From positions 460,001 through 524,000 of the forward strand of contig CALYLW010000212.1 in assembly GCA_944989445.1 (NCBI GenBank): a stretch of DNA of 64,000 bases. The letters are read 5' to 3'. The notes under the pieces were generated by a model. The model saw only the letters and a list, made by a program, of their open reading frames with translations. It was not told where the DNA came from and did no database searches. Made by a program: the position numbers and the translations under genes. The DNA is from Ampullaceana balthica (lineage: Eukaryota; Mollusca; Gastropoda; Lymnaeidae). Every line of letters starts with the position of its first letter. Within the stretch, counting starts at the first letter, position 1. Positions 46,901-61,600 of this stretch are shown here, piece after piece.

Positions 46901-49900
46901 GAAACGTAATTATTTTCTATTTTAAACTGCAAAAAATTTTTCTTGAAAATAAAGTCTAACACAGTTCATGTAATTTGTCTCATTTTACAACATAACAAAA
47001 AAACTATCGATTTTAAGAACAATCTTGATATCTTGAAATATTATGGTGAGAAAGTTAGTCACATCCTATAAAATAGTGAAAATATTATCTATAAAATGAT
47101 ACTCTTAAGTAGTGTCTTTGATGGAAATGACTTTTTTCCAAATCAAACTACTGCTGTGTGTTCACGTCGCAAGGGGTTGAAGTTATGAGATCAATTATTT
47201 TCATGTCTAGAATACACTTTTTTTTTCAATTTAATATCTAAAAAAAATTGTATTAGAGTTGAAACAATGATTATTTTAAAATACAAAAGTCTAATCATTA
47301 GCATAATGCCATCTTTAAGTCTCTTACCAGACTTTATAAAATTGTAATTTCTCTATTCAGGCTGTACAAGAGGTAGATGGGGTCTGGACTGTGAAGAAAT
47401 CTGCCTGAGCTCGGGCTGCCATAAGAACTCGTGTGACAGACGCACGGGGTTGTGTGACCTGGGCTGCGATGGCTTCTTGGATTTCCCGAACTGCACCGTT
47501 GGTAAATTGAAGTGTTGCTATTGCTATAGCGATTTATATGACTGTAACGTGGATAAATAGAAGTGTCGATATTTTGTTAAAAGATTTTTAAAAAAAATAA
47601 TTTAAAAAAATAAATAAATAAAAAAAATTGAAAAACAGAACGTGACGTTTAAAAAGGAAGAAATACAGTCGGACCTTTCTAAGTCGAACTTCCCTAAGTC
47701 GAAAACCTTCCAATATCAAATTAATTGTTAGTTGCCGGAATATTTCAATAAGACTAATGTATTTTAGATCTCATTAACTCCAAGATGTGTGCCTTCAAAC
47801 CTCCCTTAGGCGAATTTTCCAACGCGTTGGGGTTATTAATATGGGGTGACATTTCAGAACACGTGTTCCCTAGAGTGACGTAAACGTCTATTGTGAGACC
47901 AAAAATGACCTACACAAGAAATAGGAGTGGCTAGACCTAGAAGAAGGGAAACTAATCCGCGTCCCTTTGCTCCATGTTGTGACTCTTTTTAAAAAGAAAA
48001 ATCCCCCCCCCGTCAAAATCCCACTGTGGAGGGAGTAAAGTGTGTGTGAGGGGAGGGCTTTCTCAGTGGTGTCGGTATGTAGAAATCTAGTCGGCCTCCT
48101 TTCATATGAAACATCTGACACCGCTTCTCTTTCCTGTCTAACCTTCTCGATGGGATGTCTGTTCCCCCCATCCCCCGACCCCCCTGAAATTCAAAATTGT
48201 CCTTGAGTAATCTGCGCCTATTACGCCATTTTCCCTAACTCGAAAACTTCCTAATTCGAATTTTTTTCGGGCCCCTTTGAGTTCGACTTACAGAGGTCTG
48301 ACTGCATTTTGTTACTCTGATTGTTGTAGTCCTGATTATCAATTCATTTGTATCAGTCTGCACTCAAATGTGCCACGGGATGTAAACTGCTAAAAAATTG
48401 TCCACATATTTAGAGCGCCTCAATAAAACCTGTTCTGTGGCTTTCTCTTCCATGACTAAATTGTCAAGGAATTGACGTGACTGTAGGAATGAGCTGTTAA
48501 AACTGTAACATGCATGGGCGTTAAATAATGTTCATTATTGCGCGGTTTAAATGCATTAGACAAAGTTCTCCCCATTAAACGCCCATGGAGTCAAGTTGCT
48601 GTTTCCATATTCGCATTTATATTTTTAACTTTCACGATGTGCTGCCCAACATGTTGGTCACGTGATGTAGTGAATATTTGTTAACATCAAATCAACACCC
48701 CCCCCCGACACCCACAAGTAGTTGAAATATGGGTCAGGCCGAAATAATGTGTTTAGATAAATAAATATCTGTCGTTAAAATAGGGTATGTGTATAGTCCT
48801 GACAGGACGTCACAGAGCAAGCAGTTGTAGGATTCGATTAAGAATGTTGCATGGCCCTGCGAGTTGGGCTGAGAACTAAAATTCATATGTCTGCTATTTT
48901 TCCTAATTTTCTGAACACTTGAAGTAGATCTCTATAGAGCTTGTTGGAGTTGACGATTTATGTTGCTAATTCAACATGTGTTGACGCGTACTAATATATA
49001 CTATATATATATATATATATATATATTGATGTTTAAAACATAATATCATGTTAACGTTATAAATTGATGCCTGCCACGTTTTTGAATGTATAAGAGATAT
49101 CTTGATGTTTTAACAACATATATCGATGTTCACACCATATTTGATGCTTACACCGTATTTTGATGTTTTACTTTTACAGCGTATTTCGATGTGCATACAA
49201 TACTTTTTTTTAAAGTTTCATCGCATTTCCATGATCACAGCGTGCTCACCCGGGAAATGGGGCGTGAACTGCACATCAACTTGTGAAAGCCGTAACTGCC
49301 TCTACGACTATTGCCACAAAGACACGGGGGTGTGCGACTTGGGCTGCGATGGTTATACTGCTTTCCCTAACTGTACTACTGGTATGCTGCCAAATATTCA
49401 ACTAATAATTGAGGAACCCGTAAAACTAATAATTTAAAAAAAAATTAATCCCTTACATATGAGACACAACTAACAAAGTATTGATTATGTTCAATAAAAT
49501 ACGCACCGTGCGACAGACTAGCATAAACATTTACATATCGGGAAACTATTATAAAAAATATGTTCAATACAATTCTCACCGCGCGACAGACTAGCATAAA
49601 CATTTACATGCTACAAAGAAATACATAAAGGGATCTAACAATTCATTATTTTGATTACAGTAAATTCAAACGATATCTAATTTTGATATAATGCTTTTTT
49701 AGGTGACAAAAGTCTATGTGCAAAATTTCAGCTCGATATGATCCTGCGAAGTAGGTCATTTTTGTCATTTGCTTTTTCTGCTGGACTCGGACAAGACGGT
49801 GAAGATAATATAAGGCAGGGGTTGGGAAACTTTTGTCCGAGAGAACCATAAACACCAGATATTTTGAAAAGTAATTCTGTGAGAGCCATACATTATGTTT

Positions 49901-52900
49901 ATAACTAAAAAGTTAAAGTAAACGTGTGAATTCTGTGTAAGGGGGGCTGTCTATAAATGACGTCACGCGATTTTAGCCGATTTTTAACCCCCTCCCCTCT
50001 CGTCACAAAAATTAGACCCCCGTTCCAATATGACGTCACAAAGCTTCCCTCCCCCCCATTAAAAGCAGTATTTTTTCGTTCAAAATTAGCATGTTTCAAA
50101 CTACTTCTTTGTCATTTAAGTATGTATTTAGAGTGAGGCTGCACTTTAATATCGTAACACATGAAGCCATTTACAACGTCATTAAATAAATTGTAAGATA
50201 TCAAATATTGAATTGGAACTTTTATTTTAAGTTGCACGTTTTTGATGTGACGTCATATTTCTTAAACACCCCTCCCCCTTGTCACACATTGTTACAAATG
50301 TGTGACCTCATGGCTTCATTTATGGACGGCCCCTAATTTCAACACTAAAAATACAATAAGTATGTCTTTTAATTCTTTCTAATAACATTGTTATGCTGTT
50401 GCTAATCATTCATGAGTATTTCTTACTATTAATGCGACTTGTGCAGCATGACTTTTCTGATAGCTTTGTAGTCTGGTTGATACGTGGAGATATTAAGCTT
50501 CATGCAGGCGTGGATAATTTTTATTTTTATTTGTTTGTTTTTTTTTGGTTTCTTAATTTTACGTGCCATTAATATGTAGATCAAAGGAGTCTGAAGAAAC
50601 TTTTTTTTCTTTAATAATCGAACATTTGTCTGCCAGTCAGCCGCTACCCTCAATAGAGCCACATCTGGTTTGTGAGCCATCGTTTCCCGACCCCTGATAT
50701 AAGGGATTTAAAATTAAATCAAGATTTTGAAAAGTCGAAGTTTGTATCATCAAATAAGATTAATGTTTTTGTGTAAGCTTTTTTCCCCCCACCCTATCAC
50801 TAAATAAGCAGTCAATGTGTTTATATAAGAAAAAAAAATGAATAAATGATAATGGAATGTTCATATTAAATGCTGTATAAAAAAAAACATCTGTGACTAA
50901 CCATTAATTATTAGTACTAAGTTGATCATTGCAATGTCTTTTTTTTTGTAGTTTGTGCTATTTGTTGTACATAGCTTTCTTTCGCACTGAAAAGGTGTGC
51001 CGAAAATATGTTACATAAAAAAAAATATTTGCCGACAAAAACATTTATTTAATTTTGTCCAAAGGGGAAACAACCCATGCATGACTGAAATGGTCAGCTA
51101 ACAATTCATGGTTATAGCCGAATGCTAGGGTAATGAAACAACCAAGAAATACGATTAAATACAAAAACAAACCTGTTGATGTTTTTTTGTTGTAAATAAA
51201 ATGATATTTGCGACTTGGTTTTCAAAAAGCAGCATTGGGAAACACGGATCTTTGTAGTTTAACGCATATTACTCTATAGACTTGGAAATGCGCCCCGAAA
51301 TAGTATATACATCATTTTATGTGCAGAGAATTGTTGACTAACTTTCTGATGCATAAATTGAAATCCAAATGGTTTTTTAGTATGTCAACTCAACTGAAAG
51401 CTTGGGAAAACCCTCTAGATTTGGAAAAAAATAAAATTCTTCCGGTATAGGCAAATTCAACATAAATAAATAGATTCTTATTAAAATCATCTTTAAAATA
51501 AGCTCTAGCCTTAAATGTTTCATTTAAAAAATTATTTTAATATATAGAAATAAAAAGAAAAAAAATTAAGATAACATTCCTGATGAGAATCGAATTTATG
51601 ATAAACAAGCAACGGAATAAATGACCTTAAAAACGCCAAAAGTTTAACATGTTTTATTATGAAAAACTTCATCTGCTTTCAGCTATTAGCAGCCCAATGT
51701 GTCACTGCGAGACTAACCACTGCTCTGAATCAGCGAAATGTTTGCTGGGATCCTCTTGTAGGTTAGGATGGTTTGCTTGGAATTGTCTGTACAGTGAGTC
51801 TTATTCTTGTCAGTGAAGTAGGTTTAACTCTTGTCAGTGAAGTAGGTCTTATTCTGGTCTGTGAAGTAGGTCTTATTCTTGTCAGTGAAAAAGGTCTTAT
51901 TCTGGTCTGTGAAGTAGGTCTTATTCTTGTCAGTGAAGTAGGTCTTATTCTTGTCAGTGAAGAAGGTCTTATTCTTGTCTGTGAAGTAGGTCTTATTATT
52001 GTCAGTGAAGAAGGTCTTATTCTTGTCTGTGAAGTAGGTCTTATTCTTGTCAGTGAAGTAAGTCTTACTCTTGTCAGTGAAGAAGGTCTTATTCTTGTCT
52101 GTGAAGTAGGTCTTCTTATTCTTGTCAGTGAAGTAGGTCTTATTCTGGTCTGTGAAGTAGGTCTTATTCTGGTCTGTGAAGTAGGTCTTATTCTTGTCAG
52201 TGAAAAAGGTCTTATTCTGGTCTGTGAAGTAGGTCTTATTCTTTTCAGTGAAGAAGGTCTTATTCTTGTCTGTGAAGTAGGTCTTATTATTGTCAGTGAA
52301 GAAGGTCTTATTCTTGTCTGTGAAGTAGGTCTTATTCTTGTCAGTGAAGTAAGTCTTACTCTTGTCAGTGAAGAAGGTCTTATTCTTGTCTGTGAAGTAG
52401 GTCTTCTTATTCTTGTCAGTGAAGTAGGTCTTATTCTTGTCTGTGAAGTTAACCTCACTTTTGTCACTAAAGTGATTCAAATTCTTTTCATTATTTTTTT
52501 TTAGTATAGTTGTTCTAAATTTTTTTCAATGAAGTTTTATCCTACTTTGCACATTTTCTTATGTTTTAATTATTAGTCAGCATTCAAGTTTACTTAGAGC
52601 AGTATCCCATTCTAACATTTGTGATCTTGACATTACATGACATAGACTATATGTTTTTCTTGTTTTTTTAGTCCATCTCCCACACTTTTTAATGCCAGCA
52701 AATGTAAAATTTCCTTTTCATTCTGTACCTTTCAACTAAACTACATCATTTGCACTATATATTTAAGTAGTGATTGTTGCCGATGCATCTACTATTTTTT
52801 TTATCAATTTCGTATCATATCTTCTTTGAGTTAAGTGTAAAATCTTTTGTAAAAGATTTTGCTGCTATAAAACATTACCGTCCTCAGGAATAGTATTATA

Positions 52901-55900
52901 ATATAGCAGTACCAGTACGTCAGCACGATATTACTACTAATGGAGCAATGCACAATAGTGTTAATATCTTTCTTGAGAACATTGTCAGAAGAGAAATAGT
53001 ATTTAAGATCATCATATCCTTAGCTAGAGGGTATTTTAAAAACATAAATTTTATTAGGATTTCTATGTGTTAAATGTAGAATGCAAGGAGAAAGAAGCGA
53101 ACACAATCATCATTAAGAATTTCTTCTGCTTAAGGAAGTTTACAAAAACAAAAATATTATTTATAACTTTCGTTAAAGTGACGTTTATGAGAAAATAACA
53201 ATTTTTTAACACCATCATATTAAAAGGATATATTGACAGAGTAGAATAATTTTTTAGCTCTATCTTCTGCTTAGGGGACATCGCCATCACAGCAGAGTTT
53301 GATGTCCCATTTTTGAATGATGGTGACGAAAAGACCTGTATTACCGCGATGAATCACTCAGTGACTTTGAAACTCACTGATGCAATTATGTTCACTTGGC
53401 TCCGACTAGTATTTGACACGTTGGGTAAGTATTCTTTACTTTGTAAGGTCTAGTTCAGTTGTGAGAATTTATTTATTATCAAATAGTCTTATTTTTAAAA
53501 TAATATATAATTTAAAAAAATATAATATTTTTAACTAAGGGGCCGTCCATAAATGACGTCACGCACCTAGGGGGGAGGGGGTCACACTTTTGTGACGATG
53601 CGTGACGAGGGGGAGGGAGGGGGTTGAAGAAATGTGACGTCACATCAAAAGGGTAACTTTAAATTAAACATCCACTGAAATATTTGGTCGCTTACAATTT
53701 ATTTAATGACTTTTTTTAAAAAATCAGTGCTTCTCAATGTGCCGGTCGGTAGGCCATCAGACGCTGGTTGGCGTAAGGTATCAAGACACGAAAATTAAAT
53801 CTAATTATAATCCTTAAGTTTGAGAATCCTTAAGATAACATATGAAATTGTTACACTGCTTCGTTTGATGTTGACATCAAAGAATGTGTGATGTAACCGG
53901 AGCTCGTTTGGTTCTCTCATGAGTCGAACTTTTTTCCCGTTACTCCAACGTATACAAGTTTATGTGTGCATTACCCCCCCCCACCCCCAGACTCTAGGTC
54001 ATGCTCACATGACTCGGGGATTTTGGGGAGCTTGTTAGCCCCCTTTCCGAAAATGCTACTGGTGAGTTTTACAAGCATGACAAGTGTTTAAAAATGATCT
54101 GAATAGGATTATGTGTAGGTATTTTAAGTCAAAACGACACGGAATATCCTTTTTCTTTAAAAGGGGAAAGGGGGGATCTATTTGATGGAATTAAAAACGT
54201 TTTAAGTTTGATATAATTGTTCGATTGGTTTTTGGTCAAAAACCCCTAGACATTCTAGTCTTCTAGATCAGTGCTTCTCAAAGTGGTGGTCCGCGGACCG
54301 GTGCCAGTCCGCAGATGTTTACAAAAAAAAGGACAGAAAAAATTGTCAGTGCAAGGAAAATAGTGAACTGGTCCCCGGTGCAATGGAAAAAATTCCTGCA
54401 GGTCCGCCATACTAAAAAGTTTGAGAAGCACTGTTCTAGATATAGTGGTAAATGAGCCCATTTAAAATTAGTCAAGTATTCATTAACTTTATTTAATGCA
54501 TTAAATTCTTGACATCGCAATTCGAGAGGAGCAGAAAACAACTTTTCTTCTTAGCTCAGTTTTTAAGGCATTAATTTTAAATATCACAGAAAGGATACGC
54601 AACACAGACGAGTCATGTGGATTAAAATTATTGTCACTCGTGTCAATATAAATGAAAGTAGGGTAGATTTAGGTGTCTTCGTATAGTACGTAGATAAGAA
54701 ATCTGCATAGTTGTCAAATTTTTAAAAAAATGCATTTTCTGGAAGGAACCGGTTCAATAATGGGCATATGTTCCAAGCGTACACGTACACATGACGTATT
54801 ATAATATATCTAGTGGATTGTAGTGGATGTTATATGTCCCAAATGAGTGCATTACCCCCAAGAATTCCTTTTTTGACCCCAGATGAGGTTATTTACCTCT
54901 GTTCGCCGAACTCTTTCTTACGGGATGCCTGTCAGTCAATTGAGGGATTTTAAAAAAATACATTTTAAAAATGTTATTTTTAATACCGGTAATTTTTTTT
55001 TCTAAACAAAGAAGTTAACCGTGATGATTAATAGTCAATGTTTAATTTGTATGCAATAAAATAAAATATAATCTAAGGATGTTTGAACACAGTTCGTTTT
55101 CTGAAGACCGGTTAAATGTTTTTTTTTAAAATGCTTCACGCGGGTTACGATATTACAATGTAGATCTTCACTAAATAAATAATAAATACTTAAATGAAAA
55201 TAAAAGTGATTTGAAACATAATTCTTTACAAATAGAAAATAAAGTGGGTTTTTTTCGGGGGGGGGGTCAAAGATTTGTGACGTATTTTTACAGGGGGGGT
55301 CTACGTTTTTGTGACGACGCGTGACGAGGGGGTGGGAGGGGGTCAAAAATCGGCAAAAATCGCGTGACGTCATTTATGGACGGCCCCTAATGTATTTAAA
55401 GTTAATTATATTAAATTTAAAAGAAAAATTAAAAGGATGGAACAACTTTAGTTGCATTTCTATAAAAAGTTATTTAAGTTGAGTCATGAAATTAATAATT
55501 TCCTTTTAATTTAAGATATTTTTTCGAAACAACTACTAAATTTTATATGTGTTGGTAAATAGTTTGTATACTACATTTTTAGCTTGATATATATATAACA
55601 TATATTAAACAATTTACTTCGGTAAAATTAGTTTTACCGTAGTTTTGTTTTACATTTTAGAGTACATTTTAAAACTTGCTACACTTAAAATAATAATATA
55701 GGGAAAACAAGTAATTAAAATTCTTATTTTATTAAAATTATTTCTTCTTCTTTGAACTTTCACGTTTAAAACAGAGTCTTATCAAAGCAAATTAAAATAT
55801 TAACACATTATTTAATTTTGTATGTCTTTGAAATGCAAATATTTGTTTCTTGTTTCATGCTTTAACCCTTACCCCCCCCCCACCCCCCCCAGAAATACCA

Positions 55901-58077
55901 AGAAATATTAGCCTCGAATTGAGCGTGTACAGAAACGGCGTACATGGCTATCAAGAGTGCAAGTGGGCCAGAGTGCTGGAGATTGGGAAAAAAGTTGTTG
56001 ACGTTTTCTGCACGTTTAAATACGCTGTACACGGCATTATCATAAGTTGGCTGGGGATGGCTACATTGTGTTCTGTGTATGTTAACGGTGGTAAGGCGAG
56101 CTCTGGTGAATGGCTACATTGTGTTCTGTGTATGTTAATTGTGGTAAGGCGACTTCTGGTGCATGGGTACATTCCTTAAAGTTAAACATATTTTTGTGAG
56201 CAAAGATTTTCGATGGTTAGTTCCTTAAACTTTAGACAAATTTACTTTAGGATTCTAGTGTTCTCTACGCAGAATTTGTTTTAAAAGTGCCTCAGTGTAA
56301 AAATATATGGGTCGATACTGAAATAAATGTATGGGTATTTAAAATCTCAAACGTGGGCTTTCGTGATATTTACCATTAATGATTAGTGTGGACCTACATA
56401 AAATAGAACACATTTTTGTGTTTCTTAACAAATATTTTATAGAATAAAATTCGTCATTGTTAATGTAAATTAGCATTTCTAATTAACTTATTTCACACCC
56501 CTAAAATAAAATATTCACCTTTATCTCATAATATACTATTCTAAAATAATGCCATTATATTTTTGCTTAGGCATTTCATTTGTGTTCTTGAAGTTTTAAT
56601 GGCCCATGAACTTAGCTTTAGTGGATATAAGTAAAATACCATTGTAGTGTTATTTTTAAGTGATATAATTTCTGCTATCATGTTTATTTCTCAATAAATT
56701 TCCACAACGTTGACTTTTTACTCCGTAATTTAAAATATAAAAAATCACAGGTCGCAACGTTTTGAGTAAAGGACTAACTACCTTTACTAAATCTCTCGAC
56801 AAGTCTATAGTGAACAGCATGTCAGCAACGGTTACTGATGGCTTCATCAGCCAACAGTTATGTATTACACTGAGCCCGACAATTCCGCATTTCTTTCAAT
56901 TTGAGGCTCCGCGTATCGTGGGCACAGTAATAATTTACACAGGTAAAATGTCGGCATATTTATCACAAACATTAAAACTCGGCTGTAAAATGTATTTCAA
57001 ACATTTACTTTGAAGTTAATATCTTCTTAATAACTGAAACAGACATGAACTCTTTTTAAACATTTTTTAAAATAATATTTTTTTTTACAAACATCAGCTT
57101 TAACGTGAATGTCCTCTATAAACATTGACTTAAAGTACACAACTTTTTTCCTAGCATTAACAAAACATAAAACTATCCTTGCAACATTGACATAGACTTA
57201 CGACTCTAAACATTAATTACACATTACTGGACATGAAATTCGCCTCAAAAACTGTCTTAGGCGTAAAACTAATCTTTGAATATAAATCGCATTTCTAGCG
57301 ATTCTCTACACCCTAGAGTTTAAGCACAAACATTTTCGTGATTAAATTACGAAAAAGTAACCCATTTTTTCTTTAGGGGCCGGGGGTGTTATTCAAGTCT
57401 GATTCTAAGTATAGATTAAAGAAGCAACTGAAAAAACTTAAACTTCTCTCTTTATTTCTTTTCATGCGCTTTTTATTTATTGAAGTGATAATATCTTAAT
57501 TACTTTGTGTTGTGAGTGGCATTTAGCCAGTTGATCATCTCATGGCAAAACCTAATTTAGAAATTCAATTTAACTGTAAGGCATGGAAATGCAAATATTA
57601 ATCTACACCCTTGTAATTGTTTTGTTTTTATTACTTTTAGACAAAAAGGACACAGAGACGTTTAGCTTCGATATAACTTTTATCGGCGCATCGAACACTT
57701 CCATTGGTAAAAGAACAGAGACGTCAGAAAATTACGTCTTTAAATATTTCCTGCCAACTAGTTCAGTTATCTCCATGTTGAGCATTTTATTACGTCACGG
57801 CACGATGTCCATCTGCGAGATAGAAGCCTACGGAGGTATACAAAAGCCTTTAATTCTTTTAGTTTAGAAAATGATATTCGGTTATGATTGCACACGTTTT
57901 TGTGTGCAACAATTCAAGGTTTTATTCTACTGATAAAAAAAAACAATAAACAACTGTAGCCTGTTTAATAAGCGTTGTCATTTCAATGCGTGAAAAGAAT
58001 TATTAATACTTCAATCAGGTTTTTGGTTGATATGAGGACTTATTTCAACACACACACTCATGTATATATGCATTAAC

Positions 58078-58129
<52 letters not shown>

Positions 58130-58576
58130 AGGGCTGCTGAAATTAACGATTTATTAATCGATTAATCGTTAAAAAATTTAATCGGCTAAAATTAAGTTGA
58201 TCTATTAAAATTCGATTAAAATTTAAGAAAATATTTCTTTTTTTTTCTTTCTTCCAATTTATTAATTATCTTATATTTTTTGTTACTTCACACTTTTCCG
58301 TCTTATTATTATTATTTTTTTAGACGTGCATACGTAAACAAAAAGGTTTTTCTTCCTTATTTCTTGCATAGGAGAACGAATTAGCTGTGTTACGTCACAC
58401 AATTTGGGAGGAATGGAATTACCGGGACTTAACCAATTTAACGAAATAATGAATCGCGACTTAACGTGGTCTAAATATACGTTATATAAAATAAAATTAA
58501 TCGAGATTAATCGTTTAATCCTTTTAATTTTTCCCCGATTAATCGAAGAAATGTTTTAAATCTGTACTCGCCCTCT

Positions 58577-58649
<73 letters not shown>

Positions 58650-61600
58650 CATTTATGCATGTGTGTGTGTTGAAATAAGTCCTAATAGCAGCCAAAAACC
58701 TGATTGAAGTATTAATAATATTTTTCCTGCATTGAAATGTTATATATCTGAGAAAACCTAAAGACTTAACCAAGACACAAACTTGCTCACACTTTAATAA
58801 ATAAAAATAGTTTAAAAACTTTTTTATGGTTATATCCTCCTAGAAATATTTCTTCTACGACAGAAATGTCTAAAAATAATAAAAGTAGGTAAATAACTTT
58901 TGATGTCACCTTTCTGAGAACTAAGAAGACGTCTCAATGTAGTTTGTTATCTCATCTAACTATAGATTGTCCAGCTCCTTATTTCGGCCCCGATTGCAGC
59001 CAAATGTGTTCTTCTTACTGTTCCAACGGTCTATGCAACTACGAAGGTCATTGTTACCAATGCAAGATGGTTCCGTTATGTGAAGGAGGTAGTTACAATT
59101 TAATTCATGAAAACCTTTTTTTAAGTTGACATATTTTTAAAGACTTACATGCTTTATAGTTTAAAGTGAACTTAGCTCATATTGGTGGGGACGTAAATGT
59201 TTGTTTGTCGTGAAGAGGGGGACATTGTTGATGAGGTCACTATCTTGGTGTCGTTCAGGAAACGTTTTTGTCAAAAAAAAATAATTGTCTTTGTTGGTGT
59301 CATATAATGTACAAGTATTGGGGAATAAAGTCCATGTCTTATATGGAATGGAGGAAAGGGTGTCGTCAATAAAGTCCATATTGAGTGTCAGAGAAGATTT
59401 CGTGTTTTCGATAAACCCATTGATCTGTTGCATGTCTTAATAAAGGAAGGAATGTCGACCTTACGACAGCTGTCTTGTTTTGTGTGCATTACTTTAACCC
59501 ATACCTCGTTCAAATCACCTTCTTTCAGACAATCAAGCCCAACCCGTTGAAACCCGTAGGTAAAACCTCGTTTAAATCACCTTCTTTCAGACAATCAAGC
59601 CCAACCCGTTGAAACCCGAAGATTAAACCTCGTTCAAATCACCTTCTTTCAGACATTCAAACCCAACCCGTTGAAACCCGTAGGTTAAAACTCGTTCAAA
59701 GCACCTTCTTTCAGACAATCAAGCCCAACCCGTTGAAACCCGTAGGTTAAACCTCGTTCTAATCACCTTCTTTCAGACAATCAAACACAACCCGTTGAAA
59801 CCCGTAGGTTAAACCTCGTTCAAATCACCTTCTTTCAGACAATCAAACCCAAACCGTTGAAACCCGTATGTTAAACCTCGTTCAAATCAAATTCTTTCAG
59901 ACAATCAAGCCCAAACCGTTAAAACCCGTATGTTAAACCTCGTTCAAATCAAATTCTTTCAGACAATCAAGCCCAACCCGTTAAAACCCGTAGGTTAAAC
60001 CTCGTTCTAATCACCTTCTTTCAGACAATCAAACCCAACCCATTGAAACCCGTAGGTTAAACCTCGTTCAAATTAACTTCTTTCAGACAATCAAGCCCAA
60101 CCCGTTGAAACCCGTAGGTTAAACCTCGTTCAAATCACCTTCTTTCAGACAATCAAGCCCAACCCGTTGAAACCCGTAGGTTAAACCTCGTTCAAATCTC
60201 CTTCTTTCAGACAATCAAGCCCAACCCGTTGAAACCCGTAGGTTAAACCTCGTTCAAATCACCTTCTTTCAGACAATCAAGCCCAACCCGTTGAAACCCG
60301 TAGGTTAAACCTCGTTCAAATCACCTTCTTTCAGACAATCAAGCCCAACCCGTTGAAACCCGTAGGTTAAACCTCGTTCAAATCACCTTCTTTCAGACAA
60401 TCAAGCCCAACCCGTTGAAACCCGTAGGTTATACCTCGTTTAAGTCACCTTCTTTCAGACAATCAAGCCCAACCCGTTGAAACCCGTAGGTTAGACCTCG
60501 TTCCAATCACCTTGTTTCAGACAATCAAACCCAACCCGTTGAAACCCGTAGGTTAAACCTCGTTCAAATCACCTTGTTTTAGACAATCAAATCCAACCCT
60601 TTGAAACCCGTAGGTTAAACCTCGTTCAAATCACCTTCTTTCAGACAATCAAACCCAACGCGTTGAAACCCGTAGGTTAAACCTCGTTCAAATCACCTTG
60701 TTTCAGACAATCAAACCCAACCCGTTGAAACCCGTAGGTTAAACCTCGTTCAAATCACCTTCTTTAAGACAATCAAACCCAACCCGTTGAAACCCGTAGG
60801 TTAAACCTCGTTCAAATCACCTTCTTTCAGACAATCAAACACAACCCGTTGAAACCCGTAGGTTAAACCTCGTTCAAATCACCTTCTTTCAGACAATCAA
60901 GCCCAACCCGTTGAAACCCGTAGGTTAAACCTCGTTCTAATCACCTTCTTTCAGACAATCAAACACAACCCGTTGAAACCCGTAGGTTAAACCTCGTTCA
61001 AATCACCTTCTGTCAGACAATCAAATCCAACCTGTTGAAACCCGTAGGTTAAACCTCGTTCAAATCACCTTCTTTCAGACAATCAAACCCAAACCGTTGA
61101 AACCCGTATGTTAAACCTCGTTCAAATCAAATTCTTTCAGACAATCAAGCCCAACCCGTTAAAACCCGTAGGTTAAACCTCGTTCTAATCACCTTCTTTC
61201 AGACAATCAAACCCAACCCATTGAAACCCGTAGGTTAAACCTCGTTCAAATTAACTTCTTTCAGACAATCAAGCCCAACCCGTTGAAACCCGTAGGTTAA
61301 ACCTCGTTCAAATCACCTTCTTTCAGACAATCAAGCCCAACCCGTTGAAACCCGTAGGTTAAACCTCGTTCAAATCTCCTTCTTTCAGACAATCAAGCCC
61401 AACCCGTTGAAACCCGTAGGTTAAACCTCGTTCAAATCACCTTCTTTCAGACAATCAAGCCCAACCCGTTGAAACCCGTAGGTTAAACCTCGTTCAAATC
61501 ACCTTCTTTCAGACAATCAAGCCCAACCCGTTGAAACCCGTAGGTTAAACCTCGTTCAAATCACCTTCTTTCAGACAATCAAGCCCAACCCGTTGAAACC

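Noticed and set aside
49905..50099. Minus-strand frame of 64 codons
   Set aside because: Falls inside the nested hAT and Harbinger-like MITEs.
51763..52504. Long Leu/Val/Glu- and Thr/Ser/Arg-rich frames on both strands
   Set aside because: By-product of the 24-bp tandem array; no start context and it follows directly after a good donor.
54255..54541. Minus-strand frames of 68 and 87 codons
   Set aside because: They lie over a hAT MITE with perfect target duplication and have no domain.
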